The notes below the pieces were generated by a model. The model did no database searches. It was not told where the DNA came from and worked only from the letters and a program-made list of their open reading frames with translations. The position numbers and the translations under genes were made by a program. Positions 34,974 to 43,646 of a stretch of 64,000 nt of DNA are shown here, piece after piece. The first letter of the stretch is position 1. The number at the start of each line of letters is the position of its first letter. Origin of the DNA: Streptomyces sp. S4.7 (GTDB lineage Bacteria > Actinomycetota > Actinomycetes > Streptomycetales > Streptomycetaceae); the NCBI RefSeq assembly GCF_010384365.1, contig NZ_CP048397.1:5828001-5892000 (forward strand). Reading direction: 5' to 3'.

Positions 34974-35624
34974 ATGCCCGAGCTGGTGTTCTTCTCCGGA
35001 ACGATGGACTGCGGAAAGAGCACCCTGGCTCTTCAGATCGAGCACAACCGCTCCGCCCGCGGTCTGCTGGGCATGATCTTCACGCGTGACGACCGCGCGG
35101 GCGAGGGAAAGCTGTCCTCGCGGCTCGGTCTGGTCACCGACGCCGTCGAGGCCGCGGACGGCTTCGACTTCTACGCCTACATAGTCGACCGGCTCTCGCA
35201 GGGCGGACGTTGCGACTACGTGATCGCCGACGAGGCACAGTTCCTCGCGCCCGGACAGATCGACCAGCTCGCCCGGATCGTGGACGACCTCGACCTGGAC
35301 GTCTTCGCGTTCGGCATCACCACCGACTTCCGCACCGAGCTCTTCCCCGGCTCCCGGCGCCTGGTGGAACTCGCCGACCGCGTCGAGGTCCTTCAGGTCG
35401 AGGCACTGTGCTGGTGCGGGGCGCGCGCCACGCACAACGCCCGAACCGTCGGCGGGCGGATGGTGGTCGAGGGCGCGCAGGTGGTGGTCGGCGACGTGCA
35501 CCGGTCGCAGGACGAGGTGGGCTACGAGGTGCTCTGCCGACGCCACCACCGCCGCCGGATGACAAGCGGTGCCGTCCGCGCCGGCGCGCTCTCCCCGGAC
35601 GTCCTGCCGGTGGCCTCCGACTGA
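34974..35624 (+). CDS. tdk: Thymidine kinase (type II)
   Basis: The 216-residue protein has the P-loop GTMDCGKSTLAL near residues 9-20, the DEAQF Walker B/lasso segment, and a zinc-binding insertion with CWCGARATHN and a CRRHH terminal motif. It phosphorylates thymidine in nucleoside salvage. Separated from the phosphodiesterase by about 100 bp, it probably has its own promoter. Confidence 0.95.
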   Translation: MPELVFFSGTMDCGKSTLALQIEHNRSARGLLGMIFTRDDRAGEGKLSSRLGLVTDAVEAADGFDFYAYIVDRLSQGGRCDYVIADEAQFLAPGQIDQLARIVDDLDLDVFAFGITTDFRTELFPGSRRLVELADRVEVLQVEALCWCGARATHNARTVGGRMVVEGAQVVVGDVHRSQDEVGYEVLCRRHHRRRMTSGAVRAGALSPDVLPVASD

Positions 35625-35679
35625 GGCGTGTGGACGACCCCGCTGGATAAGGGCTTCGAACCCGGCATACCCTCACGGA

Positions 35680-36042
35680 ATGCAGAGCGAGGCGAGCGAT
35701 GTCGAAGGCTGTCTGACCGAGGTTCCTCGGGAACGCAGGGCCGCCCTGGCCCGGCTGCGGCAGCTGTGCCGCGCGGAGCTGGCGGGCTTCGACGAGGTCA
35801 TGGCGTACGGGATGCCCGCGTACGAGCGCGACGGCGCCTGCGAGATCGCGTTCGCGAGCCAGAAGCGGTACATCTCCTTCTACCTCATGCGCGGTGACGT
35901 CCGCGAGGCGTTCGAAAAACGGCTGGCCGGGCACGACATGGGCAAGGGCTGTCCGCGGTTCCGCACACCGGAGGGCGTCGACTTCGGCCTGTTGCGCGAT
36001 CTGCTCAAGGCCACCGCGGCCCGGCCCGGCACGATCTGCTGA
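35680..36042 (+). CDS. DUF1801 (YdhG-like) protein
   Basis: ATG 35680 gives a 120-residue protein with the family pattern: a helical start (LTEVPRERRAALARLRQLCRAELAGFDEVMAYGMPAYERDG), then IAFASQKRYISFYLMRGD and a C-terminal GKGCPRF. DUF1801 proteins are small cytoplasmic proteins of unknown biochemical role. An in-frame extension to 35569 overlaps the tdk end and is unlikely. Confidence 0.85.
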   Translation: MQSEASDVEGCLTEVPRERRAALARLRQLCRAELAGFDEVMAYGMPAYERDGACEIAFASQKRYISFYLMRGDVREAFEKRLAGHDMGKGCPRFRTPEGVDFGLLRDLLKATAARPGTIC

Positions 36043-36072
36043 CACCACCACCGGGCGGATTCCGGCGGCGGC

Positions 36073-36438
36073 CTAGGACGAGCGCCCGAGGGCGTCGCGT
36101 ACCGCCTCGTCCGTGCGCGCCACCACCGCCGTGCCGTCGTCCGCCGTGATGATCGGCCGCTGGATCAGCTTCGGACGCGCCGCGAGCGCCGAGATCCACC
36201 GCTCCCGCGAACCGGCGTCCCGCGCCCACTCCTTGAGCCCCAGCTCCTTCGCGTCGGCCTCCCCGGTCCGGGTGATCTCCCAGGGTTGCAGCCCGAGCCG
36301 GTCGAGCACGGACCGGATCTCGTCCTCGGACGGCACGTCCTCCAGGTATCGGCGGACGGTGTACGAGGCGCCCTCCTCGTCCAGCAGTGTCAGCGCGCCG
36401 CGGCACTTCGAGCACGCGGGATTGATCCAGATCTCCAT
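36073..36438 (-). CDS. ArsC/Spx-like thioredoxin-fold protein
   Basis: ATG 36438 begins MEIWINPACSKCRGAL; the CxxC (Cys9, Cys12) lies where glutaredoxin-linked arsenate reductases have their catalytic Cys. The 121-residue length, RRYLEDVPSEDEIRSVLDRLG and the RPIITADDG C-terminal loop fit the ArsC/YffB group. No ars genes are nearby, so a general thiol-redox role is at least as likely as arsenate reduction. The gene converges with the DUF1801 gene. Confidence 0.85.
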   Translation of the reverse strand: MEIWINPACSKCRGALTLLDEEGASYTVRRYLEDVPSEDEIRSVLDRLGLQPWEITRTGEADAKELGLKEWARDAGSRERWISALAARPKLIQRPIITADDGTAVVARTDEAVRDALGRSS

Positions 36439-36523
36439 GGCCCGAACGGTACGGCACATGCCCCCTGGGCAGGGACGATCGCGCCGGTGCGGATCGGCGA
36501 CCGCCCGACCGTCCGGCCGCCGC

Positions 36524-37354
36524 TCAGCGACCGGCCGACCGCACCACACTGAAGACCGCGCCCCCGGGATCCGTCACCGTCGCGACCCGCCCAGCGGCCG
36601 TCTCCCGCGGCCGGTCGATCACATGCCCGCCCAGCTCGACGACCCGCAGCGCCGCCGCGTCCGTGTCGGCCACCTCGAAGTACGTCATCCAGTGCGAGCC
36701 GCGCACCCGCCCGAGGCCCTCGCCCACGCCGTGCAGCGTCGCCACCGGGCGCCCGTCGAGGCGCAGCGTCAGCACGTCGGCCCCGTCCCGGCCGGTCGTC
36801 TCCACGGCGTAGCCGAAGACCGACCGGTAGAACGTGCCGACCCAGGCGGTGTCATGCGTCACCAACTCGTTCCAGACGGGCGTTCCGTGCGCTCGGGATC
36901 CCGCCCCCACTCCCACTCCTGCCGCCGCCCCGACGTCAGCAGAGCCGGTGCCGCCGCCGGTGCGCGCCTTGGCCTGCCGGATCCCGAAGACCGCGCCGGC
37001 CGGGTCCGAGGCGATCGCGACGCGCCCGTCCACGCCCGTGTCGAGCGGCCCCACGCCGACGGTGCCGCCGGAGCACCTGATCGCCTCCGCCGTCATGTCG
37101 GCGTCGTCCGTGGCCAGATACGTCGTCCACGCGAGCGGCAGTCGCCGCTCCGGCGGCAGTTGGCCGATTCCCGCCACGTCCTGTCCGTCGAGTACGCCGC
37201 GTACGTACGCGCTCAACGGCTCGGGCCCCGGCACCCATACGAACTTCCAGCCGAACAGCGCTCCGTAGAAGTCCTGCGTCGTGTCAAGGCCGTGCACCAT
37301 CAGACTCACCCAGCAAGGTGTACCGGGTCTGTACCGTTTCGCTGCTTCGGTCAT
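36524..37354 (-). CDS. Two-domain VOC (glyoxalase-like) protein
   Basis: The start at ATG 37354 follows GAGGGGAG. The 276-residue protein repeats a vicinal-oxygen-chelate domain twice: TPCWVSLMVHGLDTTQDFYGALFGWKF and TPVWNELVTHDTAWVGTFYRSVFGY, each with a paired C-terminal AGAVFGI/GGAVFSV block. They are joined by an Ala/Gly-rich linker (VGAAAGVGVGAG). This matches the CFP30B-type actinobacterial family, whose substrates are unknown. Confidence 0.88.
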   Translation of the reverse strand: MTEAAKRYRPGTPCWVSLMVHGLDTTQDFYGALFGWKFVWVPGPEPLSAYVRGVLDGQDVAGIGQLPPERRLPLAWTTYLATDDADMTAEAIRCSGGTVGVGPLDTGVDGRVAIASDPAGAVFGIRQAKARTGGGTGSADVGAAAGVGVGAGSRAHGTPVWNELVTHDTAWVGTFYRSVFGYAVETTGRDGADVLTLRLDGRPVATLHGVGEGLGRVRGSHWMTYFEVADTDAAALRVVELGGHVIDRPRETAAGRVATVTDPGGAVFSVVRSAGR

Positions 37355-37608
37355 CGTCACTCTCCCCTCGGACCGTTCGGGGACGGCCGTGATCGCGATC
37401 GGTCGGCGGAGAACGGGCCGCGCGCCTCGGGCGGCGCGGCCGGTTGCCCGAGCATGGTTCCACTCCGCGCCGCGCGTCGCGCCCCGGCCGCGCCGCTTTT
37501 GGCGCGATCCAGCAAGTGGACGACTGTTTTGACATTTACGTAACGTCGCCGTGGTATCACGCACCGCGTCGGATCCGAACGCCCTTGCCGGTGCGCGAGG
37601 ATGGCCGT

Positions 37609-38445
37609 ATGACAGTCATCATCTCCGCGTCCGAACTCGCCGCCCTGATCGCCGGGCCCAGGCCGCCGGTCCTGCTCGATGTCCGTTACGCGCCCGGCGC
37701 CCCGCCCGGCCGCCCGGAGTACGAGGCGGGCCATCTGCCCGGTGCCGTGTTCGTCGACCTCGAAGCGGAACTGTCCGCCCCGCCCGGCGCCGGCGGCCGT
37801 CATCCGCTGCCCGATGTCGCGGCGTTCGGCGCGGTGATGCGCCGCGCGGGCGTCTCGGCCGGCACCCCGGTCGTCGTCTACGACGGGGGTCAGGGCTGGG
37901 CCGCGGCCCGCGCGTGGTGGATGCTGCGCTGGGCCGGCCACCGCGACGTCACGGTGCTGGACGGTGGACTTCCGGGCTGGGAAGGCCCGTTGACCACGGA
38001 GATCCCGGCCACGGAGGAGGGCGACTTCCGCCCCGTACCGGACTCGCTGCCGCTGCTCGACGCGGACGGCGCCGCCGCGCTGGCCCGTGACGGCGTGCTG
38101 CTGGACGCGCGGGCGGCGGAGCGCTACCGGGGCGATGTCGAGCCGCTGGACCGCGTCGGCGGGCACATTCCGGGCGCGGTGTCCGCGCCCACCTCGGAGA
38201 ACGTCGGTCCGGACGGCCGTTTCCTCCCGGCCGAGACGCTCGCGGCCCGCTTCAAGGCGCTGGGCGCGACGGCCGGCTCAGGCGGCCCCGAGGTCGGCGT
38301 GTACTGCGGCTCCGGGGTCTCCGCCGCGCACCAGTTGGTGGCGCTGGAGATCGCCGGTCTTCCCGCGGCGCTGTACGCCGGTTCCTGGTCGGAGTGGACG
38401 GCGGACCCCTCGCGCCCGGTGGCGACGGGTCCCGACCCCGAGTGA
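37609..38445 (+). CDS. Thiosulfate/3-mercaptopyruvate sulfurtransferase
   Basis: ATG 37609 (GAGG 8 bp upstream) gives a 278-residue tandem rhodanese. The N-terminal domain (VLLDVRYAPG...GHLPGAVFVDLEAELS) is inactive. The C-terminal domain has catalytic Cys233 in YCGSGVSA; a CGSGVTA-like loop favours 3-mercaptopyruvate as donor, while thiosulfate enzymes usually have CRKGVT. It moves sulfur to cyanide or thiols. The promoter lies in the gap with the divergent VOC gene. Confidence 0.92.
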   Translation: MTVIISASELAALIAGPRPPVLLDVRYAPGAPPGRPEYEAGHLPGAVFVDLEAELSAPPGAGGRHPLPDVAAFGAVMRRAGVSAGTPVVVYDGGQGWAAARAWWMLRWAGHRDVTVLDGGLPGWEGPLTTEIPATEEGDFRPVPDSLPLLDADGAAALARDGVLLDARAAERYRGDVEPLDRVGGHIPGAVSAPTSENVGPDGRFLPAETLAARFKALGATAGSGGPEVGVYCGSGVSAAHQLVALEIAGLPAALYAGSWSEWTADPSRPVATGPDPE

Positions 38446-38475
38446 CACCGCCCGACGCGGGCGGTCATGAACAGG

Positions 38476-38516
38476 GGGCCGGGGCCGTACGCGTGCGTCG
38501 CGTACGGCCCCGGCCC
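38476..38516. terminator. Bidirectional terminator between the sulfurtransferase and sepH
   Basis: GGGCCGGGGCCGTACGCG (38476-38493) and its exact complement (38499-38516) form an 18 bp stem with a 5 nt loop, midway between convergent genes. Confidence 0.85.
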
Positions 38517-38539
38517 ACCAGTGACGATCCCGCTCCCGC

Positions 38540-39592
38540 TCAGTCCTGTTTCTTGCGGCGCGTGCCGAAAACGATCTCGTCCCAGCTCGGCACCGCGGCA
38601 CGGCGGTTGGGCCGTACGCCGTCGGCCTCCGCCTGACGGTCCGTCGTACCGGTCAGCCGGTCGCGGTGGCCCGCCACCGAGCGCGGCATCAGCACATCCG
38701 CGTACGCGGACCCCGCGCCCGCCGAGGCGGCCGGTGCCACCGGCTCCTCCTCGTCGTCCACCTGACCGGGCTCGATCGCCGGCGGCTCGGGCGGCGACGG
38801 CCGCTCCGGGACCACCATGTCGCCACGGAAGCTCGGCACCGCCTCCAGCAGGCTGGTCAGGGTGTCGCGCTCACTGGTGTCCTCGTCCGGGTCCGGCGCC
38901 GTCGGCCGCTCCATCTGCCGTTCCATGGCACGGTCGAGGGGCCGCTCACGATCCCTCGGCAGCCGCGCGATGCGCGGTACGAACGGAAAGCTCGGCTCCT
39001 TCGTGCCGACGGCCAGCGAGTCGTCCGTCTCGCCGATCAGCGAGCGCGCCTCGTCGTCGACCGCCTGGACGAGCCGCCGGGGCGGGTCGTACGTCCAGCT
39101 CGCCGAGTGCGGTTCGCCCGCGACCCGGTAGACGAGCAGGACCTCCCAGGTGCCGTCGTCGCGGCGCCACGAGTCCCACTGCGCGGTCTCCTTCTCGGCG
39201 CCGCGCATCAGCAGCCGCTCGTTCACCGCCTCGCCCAGCTGGGGACCGGTGTTCTCGCCGGGGCGGCGCACCGCCGTCTTCCTGGCGCGCTCGGCCATGA
39301 AGGCGCGCTCGGCCAGCACGGGACCCTCGAAGCGCCGGACCCGGTCGACCGGGATCCCGGCCATCTGGGCGACCTCCTCGGCGGAGGCTCCGGACCTTAT
39401 CCGCGCCTGGATGTCACGGGGCCTGAGGTGGCTCTCCACCTCGATCTCGATCTGGCCGAGGCGGGCGCGGTCGTTGCGCACGGCCGCGCGCAGCCGCTCG
39501 TCGATGGGGAGCGTGTACTCCGTGCTGTCGGCAGCCTTGAGCACCAGTCGTGTGCCGTCGTTGGAGACGGCCACGACACGCAGTTCGGGCAT
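38540..39592 (-). CDS. sepH: SepH, FtsZ-stimulating cell-division protein
   Basis: ATG 39592 gives a 350-residue protein beginning MPELRVVAVSNDGTRLVLKAADSTEYTLPID, the conserved DUF3071 domain with its HTH-like motif (IRSGASAEEVAQMAGIPVDRVRRFEGPVLAERAFMAERAR). The C-terminal half is acidic and Pro-rich, ending in a conserved WDEIVFGTRRKKQD tail. In Streptomyces venezuelae SepH binds FtsZ and promotes filament assembly for sporulation septation. A BldD-like box lies about 180 bp upstream. Confidence 0.95.
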   Translation of the reverse strand: MPELRVVAVSNDGTRLVLKAADSTEYTLPIDERLRAAVRNDRARLGQIEIEVESHLRPRDIQARIRSGASAEEVAQMAGIPVDRVRRFEGPVLAERAFMAERARKTAVRRPGENTGPQLGEAVNERLLMRGAEKETAQWDSWRRDDGTWEVLLVYRVAGEPHSASWTYDPPRRLVQAVDDEARSLIGETDDSLAVGTKEPSFPFVPRIARLPRDRERPLDRAMERQMERPTAPDPDEDTSERDTLTSLLEAVPSFRGDMVVPERPSPPEPPAIEPGQVDDEEEPVAPAASAGAGSAYADVLMPRSVAGHRDRLTGTTDRQAEADGVRPNRRAAVPSWDEIVFGTRRKKQD

Positions 39593-40049
39593 GGGGACCT
39601 CCCGGGTGGTGCCTGCCGACGTCACGTGCGTCGCTGCTTCCGCTAGTCGAGTGTGACTTGCCCGGGTGCAGCCTGCCACAACCTTGCCGAGTTGCCCGGC
39701 GTGTCGGGCATGGGCCCTGGAACGCCGTCATGACACGGTTGCCTGTTTGCGACTCAGAGTGACAGACCTGGTCACACTGTGTAGCAGGCGCCCGTTCGGT
39801 GCCATCGCGCCGCCGGATCGAGTGCCACTTCGGCCCCCTCCCGTAGACCCGGACACCTGTGAGGGAGTCCGGCCCCAGGGCTCGCCACAGTACTCCATTC
39901 GGGCCATCGGGGTGGACTGCCACGCCACCGAAGTTCTCCGGGGGCAGGGGAGTTGAGAGGGTGTTCGTACCCCCCACGCGTGTCCCAATTCACACAATCT
40001 CCAGAAGCGGAACTATCCGATTCGCTCAAATGTCTCTTCCTGGTGCACG
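39593..40049. promoter_or_regulatory. Divergent control region between sepH and a membrane-protein gene
   Basis: This 457 bp gap has no convincing gene. It contains the BldD-like box at 39771-39785 and an A+T-richer stretch near 39980-40040 (CAATTCACACAATCTCC) that may be the promoter for the rightward gene. No clear -35/-10 pair was assigned. Confidence 0.55.
39771..39785. promoter_or_regulatory. BldD-box-like palindrome upstream of sepH
   Basis: GTCACACTGTGTAGC fits the BldD consensus nTnACnC(A/T)GnGTnAn at all specified positions except the last A. BldD with c-di-GMP represses many sporulation and division genes, so a site before sepH makes biological sense. This is a sequence match only. 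Confidence 0.5.
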
Positions 40050-40916
40050 GTGGCACAGATGGGCGAGCAGAGGTTGGAGATGGATCAGAGGCAGAACCCG
40101 GACATTCGGACCGGTGGCGGGGTGGCGACGCAGCGGCTCGAACTGAGCGTGCCGCAGGTCGCGGGGAGCGCGCTCGCCGCGATCGCGGCGGCGGTGTTCG
40201 CCTCCAAGCTGGGGGTGTACGGCACGATCATCGGCGCCGGAGTGGTGAGCGTGATCGCCACCTGCGGCGGCACGGTCTTCCAGCACCTGTTCCGGCGCAC
40301 CGGCGACCAGATACGCGAGGTCTCGGTCCAGGTGAAGCCGAAGGCACGCCAGGTGTACGACTCCGAGCCGGCCCCCGCCCCGACCCCGGCCCCCGCCGAG
40401 CGGTCTCCTCAGGAGGCCGCCGCCCGGGACGCGTTCGGGGGAGCCACCACGTACGGCACACGCGGACGCGGCTGGAAGCGGCCCGTCGTCGCGGCCGCGG
40501 TCGTCTTCGCCGTGGCGATGCTCGGCATCACCGGCTACGAACTGGCCGCCGGACAGGATCTGAGCGGCGGCAAGGGGACGACGTTCAGCTCCGTCGTACG
40601 GGGCGGGGACAGCGGCGGGGACTCCGCGCCCGACGGACCGGCCGGGCCGCGGGACGGTGGACCGACCCCCTCCGGCGACGGCACGGGGACGGACAAGGAC
40701 AAGGGCACCGGGACCGTCGAGTCGCCGACCCCGACCCCGGCCCCCTCCGCACCCGGCACCGGGCAGAGCCCGAATCCGAACCCGGACCCGCCCGAGAGCG
40801 GCGGTCCTTCGACCGCGCCGACGCCGGAGCCCTCGCGGCCGGACGGCGGATCCGGCGACTCGTCGGGCGAGGGCATCTCGCCACCGACGCACGAGTCCAC
40901 GGTCCCGTCGCCGTAG
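40050..40916 (+). CDS. Hypothetical membrane protein with Pro/Thr-rich tail
   Basis: GTG 40050 is used here; ATG 40059 and ATG 40080 (with AGAGG 6 bp upstream) are also possible. After a polar N-terminus there is a hydrophobic stretch at about 35-82 (AGSALAAIAAAVFASKL, then GTIIGAGVVSVIATCGG) that could cross the membrane twice. A charged loop follows, then a helix at about 148-168 and a long Pro/Thr/Ser/Gly-rich C-terminal region that is probably outside the cell. No known domain is recognised. It is divergent from sepH. Function unknown. Confidence 0.75.
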   Translation: MAQMGEQRLEMDQRQNPDIRTGGGVATQRLELSVPQVAGSALAAIAAAVFASKLGVYGTIIGAGVVSVIATCGGTVFQHLFRRTGDQIREVSVQVKPKARQVYDSEPAPAPTPAPAERSPQEAAARDAFGGATTYGTRGRGWKRPVVAAAVVFAVAMLGITGYELAAGQDLSGGKGTTFSSVVRGGDSGGDSAPDGPAGPRDGGPTPSGDGTGTDKDKGTGTVESPTPTPAPSAPGTGQSPNPNPDPPESGGPSTAPTPEPSRPDGGSGDSSGEGISPPTHESTVPSP

Positions 40917-40942
40917 GGCCTGTCCTCGATCGCGGACAGACC
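40917..40942. terminator. Hairpin between convergent membrane-protein and oxidase genes
   Basis: GGCCTGTCC (40917-40925) pairs with GGACAGACC (40934-40942) with one mismatch. It starts right after the stop of the membrane-protein gene and ends 5 bp before that of the oxidase. Confidence 0.6.
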
Positions 40943-40947
40943 GGCCA

Positions 40948-42285
40948 CTACGCGCCGATGACCCGCCGCAGATACGGATTCCCGAACAGCCGCTCCGGGT
41001 CCAGCCGGTCGCGCACCGCCGTGAACTCCTCGAAGCGCGGATAGACCCCGGCCAGATACGCCGCGTCCCGCGTGTGCACCTTGCCCCAGTGCGGCCGGCC
41101 GCCGTGCGCGGTCATGATCCGTTCCACCGCCGTGAAGTACGAGCGGTAGGGCGTGCCCCGGTACAGATGCACCGCGATGTAGGCGGTCTCGCGGCCCGAC
41201 GCCGTCGACAGCGGGATGTCGTCGGCGGGCGCGGTCCGCACCTCCACCGGGAAACTCACCCGCAGGGGGGACCGCTCGATCATGGCCTTGACCTCGCGCA
41301 GCGCGCCCACCGCCGACTCGCGCGGCAGGGCGTACTCCATCTCCACGAACCGAACGCGGCGCGGGCTCGTGAAGACCTTGTAAGGAATGTCCGTGTACAT
41401 CCTGGCGGAGAGGGCGCGGCTGGAGACCCGGGCGATCGCGGGGATGGTCCCGGGCACCGCGCGGCCGAGCGAACACGCCACCTGGAACAGCCCGTTGGAG
41501 AGGAGTTCGTCCTCGATCCAGCCGCGGACCGGGCCGGCGGGGGCCGCGGGGCCGGCGCTGCGGTTGTTGCGCTTGGTGTTGCAGTTGCCGGTGTGCGGAA
41601 ACCAGTAGAACTCGAAGTGCTCGTTCTCGGTGACGAGCGCGTCGAACTCCGACGTCACCCGGTCGAAGGACATCGGCTCCTCGCGGGCCGTCAGCAGAAA
41701 GACCGGCTCGACGGCGAAGGTGATCGCGGAGACGACACCCAGCGCGCCCAGTCCGATCCTGGCGCTCGCGAAGATGTCCGGATTCTCGTCCGCGGAGCAC
41801 GTCAGCACGGACCCGTCCGCCGTGACGAGTTCGAGCGCCCGGATCTGTGCGGCGATCGAGGCGGACTCGCGGCCGGTGCCGTGCGTGCCCGTGCTCGTCG
41901 CGCCGGCGACGGTCTGGTCCATGATGTCGCCCATGTTGGTGAGCGACAGGCCCTCCCTGGCCAGGGCCTCGTTCAGCCGCTTCAGCGGGGTGCCCGCCTC
42001 CACGGTGACGGTGCCGGCCTTCCGGTCGATCGCACGGATGCCGGTGAGCAGGTCGGGCCGTATCAGCAGACCGTCGGTGGCCGCCGCGGAGGTGAACGAG
42101 TGCCCCGTGCCGACCGCCTTGACCCGCAGACCGTCCTCGGCGGCCTTGACGACCGCCTCGGCCAGCTCCGCCACGGAGGCCGGGCAGGCGACGCGGGTGG
42201 GCCGCGCGCTCACGTTCCCCGCCCAGTTACGCCAGGTGCTTGTCGCGTTCCTCGTCACCGCCGCGCCCGTACCGGTGTTGGTCAT
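40948..42285 (-). CDS. FAD-linked sugar-lactone/alditol oxidase (D-arabinono-1,4-lactone oxidase family)
   Basis: ATG 42285 is chosen because GGAGGGG lies about 10 bp upstream; an ATG at 42306 is possible. The 445-residue protein has the PCMH-type FAD domain (RVKAVGTGHSFTSAAATDGLLI, with His in GHS as the flavinylation candidate; GATSTGTHGTG) and a C-terminal ALO domain with the HWGKVHTRDAAYL motif. The family oxidises sugar lactones or polyols with O2, making H2O2. It overlaps the upstream MFS gene by 59 nt, so expression is coupled. The substrate is not known. Confidence 0.9.
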   Translation of the reverse strand: MTNTGTGAAVTRNATSTWRNWAGNVSARPTRVACPASVAELAEAVVKAAEDGLRVKAVGTGHSFTSAAATDGLLIRPDLLTGIRAIDRKAGTVTVEAGTPLKRLNEALAREGLSLTNMGDIMDQTVAGATSTGTHGTGRESASIAAQIRALELVTADGSVLTCSADENPDIFASARIGLGALGVVSAITFAVEPVFLLTAREEPMSFDRVTSEFDALVTENEHFEFYWFPHTGNCNTKRNNRSAGPAAPAGPVRGWIEDELLSNGLFQVACSLGRAVPGTIPAIARVSSRALSARMYTDIPYKVFTSPRRVRFVEMEYALPRESAVGALREVKAMIERSPLRVSFPVEVRTAPADDIPLSTASGRETAYIAVHLYRGTPYRSYFTAVERIMTAHGGRPHWGKVHTRDAAYLAGVYPRFEEFTAVRDRLDPERLFGNPYLRRVIGA

Positions 42286-43492
42286 CAGCCCCGCGCCCCT
42301 CCCCATCCGTTGACCGCTCCAGCAGTCTGCGGTGACCCGGCAGCGCCACCAGGGCCGCGACGGCTCCCGCCACGACGGGCACAGCGAACCCCGTCCGGGC
42401 TCCCGACGCGTCGACCACCCATCCCCCCGCGGACGAGCCGAGCGCCACTCCGACGGCGAGTCCGGTACTGGTCCAGGTCATGCCCTCGGTGAGCTTCGTA
42501 CGAGGTACGTGCGCTTCGACGAGTGCCATCGTCGTCACCATCGTCGGTGCGATCGAGAGGCCGGCGACGAAGAGCGCCACGGCCAGGATCTGCAGACTCC
42601 CGGCCAGTTGGAGGGGGATCATACTCACGGCCATCGCGCAGACTCCCACCAGCCACCTCCTGGACGCGCTGCCCCGGGGGTGCAGCAGTCCGAAGACGGC
42701 GCCGGCGAGGCAGGAGCCGAGCGCGTACACGGCGAGCACGAGGCTCGCCGCGGTCTTGTTCCCCCGCTCCTCCGCGAACGCCACGGTCACCACGTCGACG
42801 GCCCCGAAGATCGCACCGGTCGCCACGAACGTGACCACCAGCACCTGGAGACCGGGGGAGTGCAGCGCGGTGCCCCCGGTGCGGTGCTCACGCGACTGCG
42901 GCACCGGCTCGGTGGCGCGCTGCGCCGTCAGCCAGAAGACGCCCACCAGCAGGAAGAGCGCGGCCAGCAGCGGCCCCGACTCGGGGAACCAGGCCGTGGA
43001 CAGACCGATCGCGATGATCGGGCCGAAGATGAAGCACACCTCGTCGACGATCGACTCCCAGGCGTACGCGGCGTGCAGCTCACGCGGTGACCCCCGGTGG
43101 ATCTCCGCCCAGCGCGCCCGGACCATCGACCCCACGCTCGGCACACAGCCCGCGCCGGCGGCGAAGACGAAGAGCGTCCACTCGGGCGCCGAGCGCTGGG
43201 CGCACACCAGCAGTCCGGCGACGGCCGTCACGGCGGTCAGCGCGGCCGGCCGCAGCACCCGCCGCTGGCCGTGCCGGTCCACCAGCCGTGAGATCAGCGG
43301 ACCCATCCCCGCGGCGGACAGCGCCAGCGTCGCCGACAGCGCGCCGGCCAGCCCGTATCGCCCGGTGAGCTGGGAGACCATCGTCACGACGCCGATGCCC
43401 ATCATGGACAGCGGCATCCGGCCGACGAGGCCGGCCGCGCTGAATTCCAGAGTTCCGGGCGCGGCGAAGATCGCGCGGTAGGGACTGGCCAC
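42227..43492 (-). CDS. MFS transporter
   Basis: GTG 43492 (GGAG about 10 bp upstream) gives VASPYRAIFAAPGTLEFSAAGLVGRMPLSM, a good first helix. The 421-residue protein has about 12 membrane segments, the MFS loop motif RLVDRHGQRRVLRP and WESIVDEVCFIFGP. It belongs to a group of actinobacterial exporters of unknown substrate. The gene comes first in a two-gene operon with the FAD oxidase and runs divergently from hemH. Its end is out of frame with, and overlaps, the oxidase start. Confidence 0.9.
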   Translation of the reverse strand: MASPYRAIFAAPGTLEFSAAGLVGRMPLSMMGIGVVTMVSQLTGRYGLAGALSATLALSAAGMGPLISRLVDRHGQRRVLRPAALTAVTAVAGLLVCAQRSAPEWTLFVFAAGAGCVPSVGSMVRARWAEIHRGSPRELHAAYAWESIVDEVCFIFGPIIAIGLSTAWFPESGPLLAALFLLVGVFWLTAQRATEPVPQSREHRTGGTALHSPGLQVLVVTFVATGAIFGAVDVVTVAFAEERGNKTAASLVLAVYALGSCLAGAVFGLLHPRGSASRRWLVGVCAMAVSMIPLQLAGSLQILAVALFVAGLSIAPTMVTTMALVEAHVPRTKLTEGMTWTSTGLAVGVALGSSAGGWVVDASGARTGFAVPVVAGAVAALVALPGHRRLLERSTDGEGRGADDQHRYGRGGDEERDKHLA

Positions 43493-43646
43493 GGGGCGCT
43501 CCGGAGGGCACTGTCGCGAGTGACGGCGCGTACGGCCGCTGACCACGGGCGGTAAGGAATGAACAGGCGCAGACAGCTTACGGCCCGGCGGCGCCCCAGC
43601 GCGCCGCGATTTACCCCCGCCCAGCGGCGGATGGCAGGATCGGGAC

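Noticed and set aside
36073..36438. Arsenic-resistance operon with the ArsC-like gene
   Set aside because: No arsB, acr3 or arsR gene is adjacent; only the thioredoxin-fold similarity supports the name.
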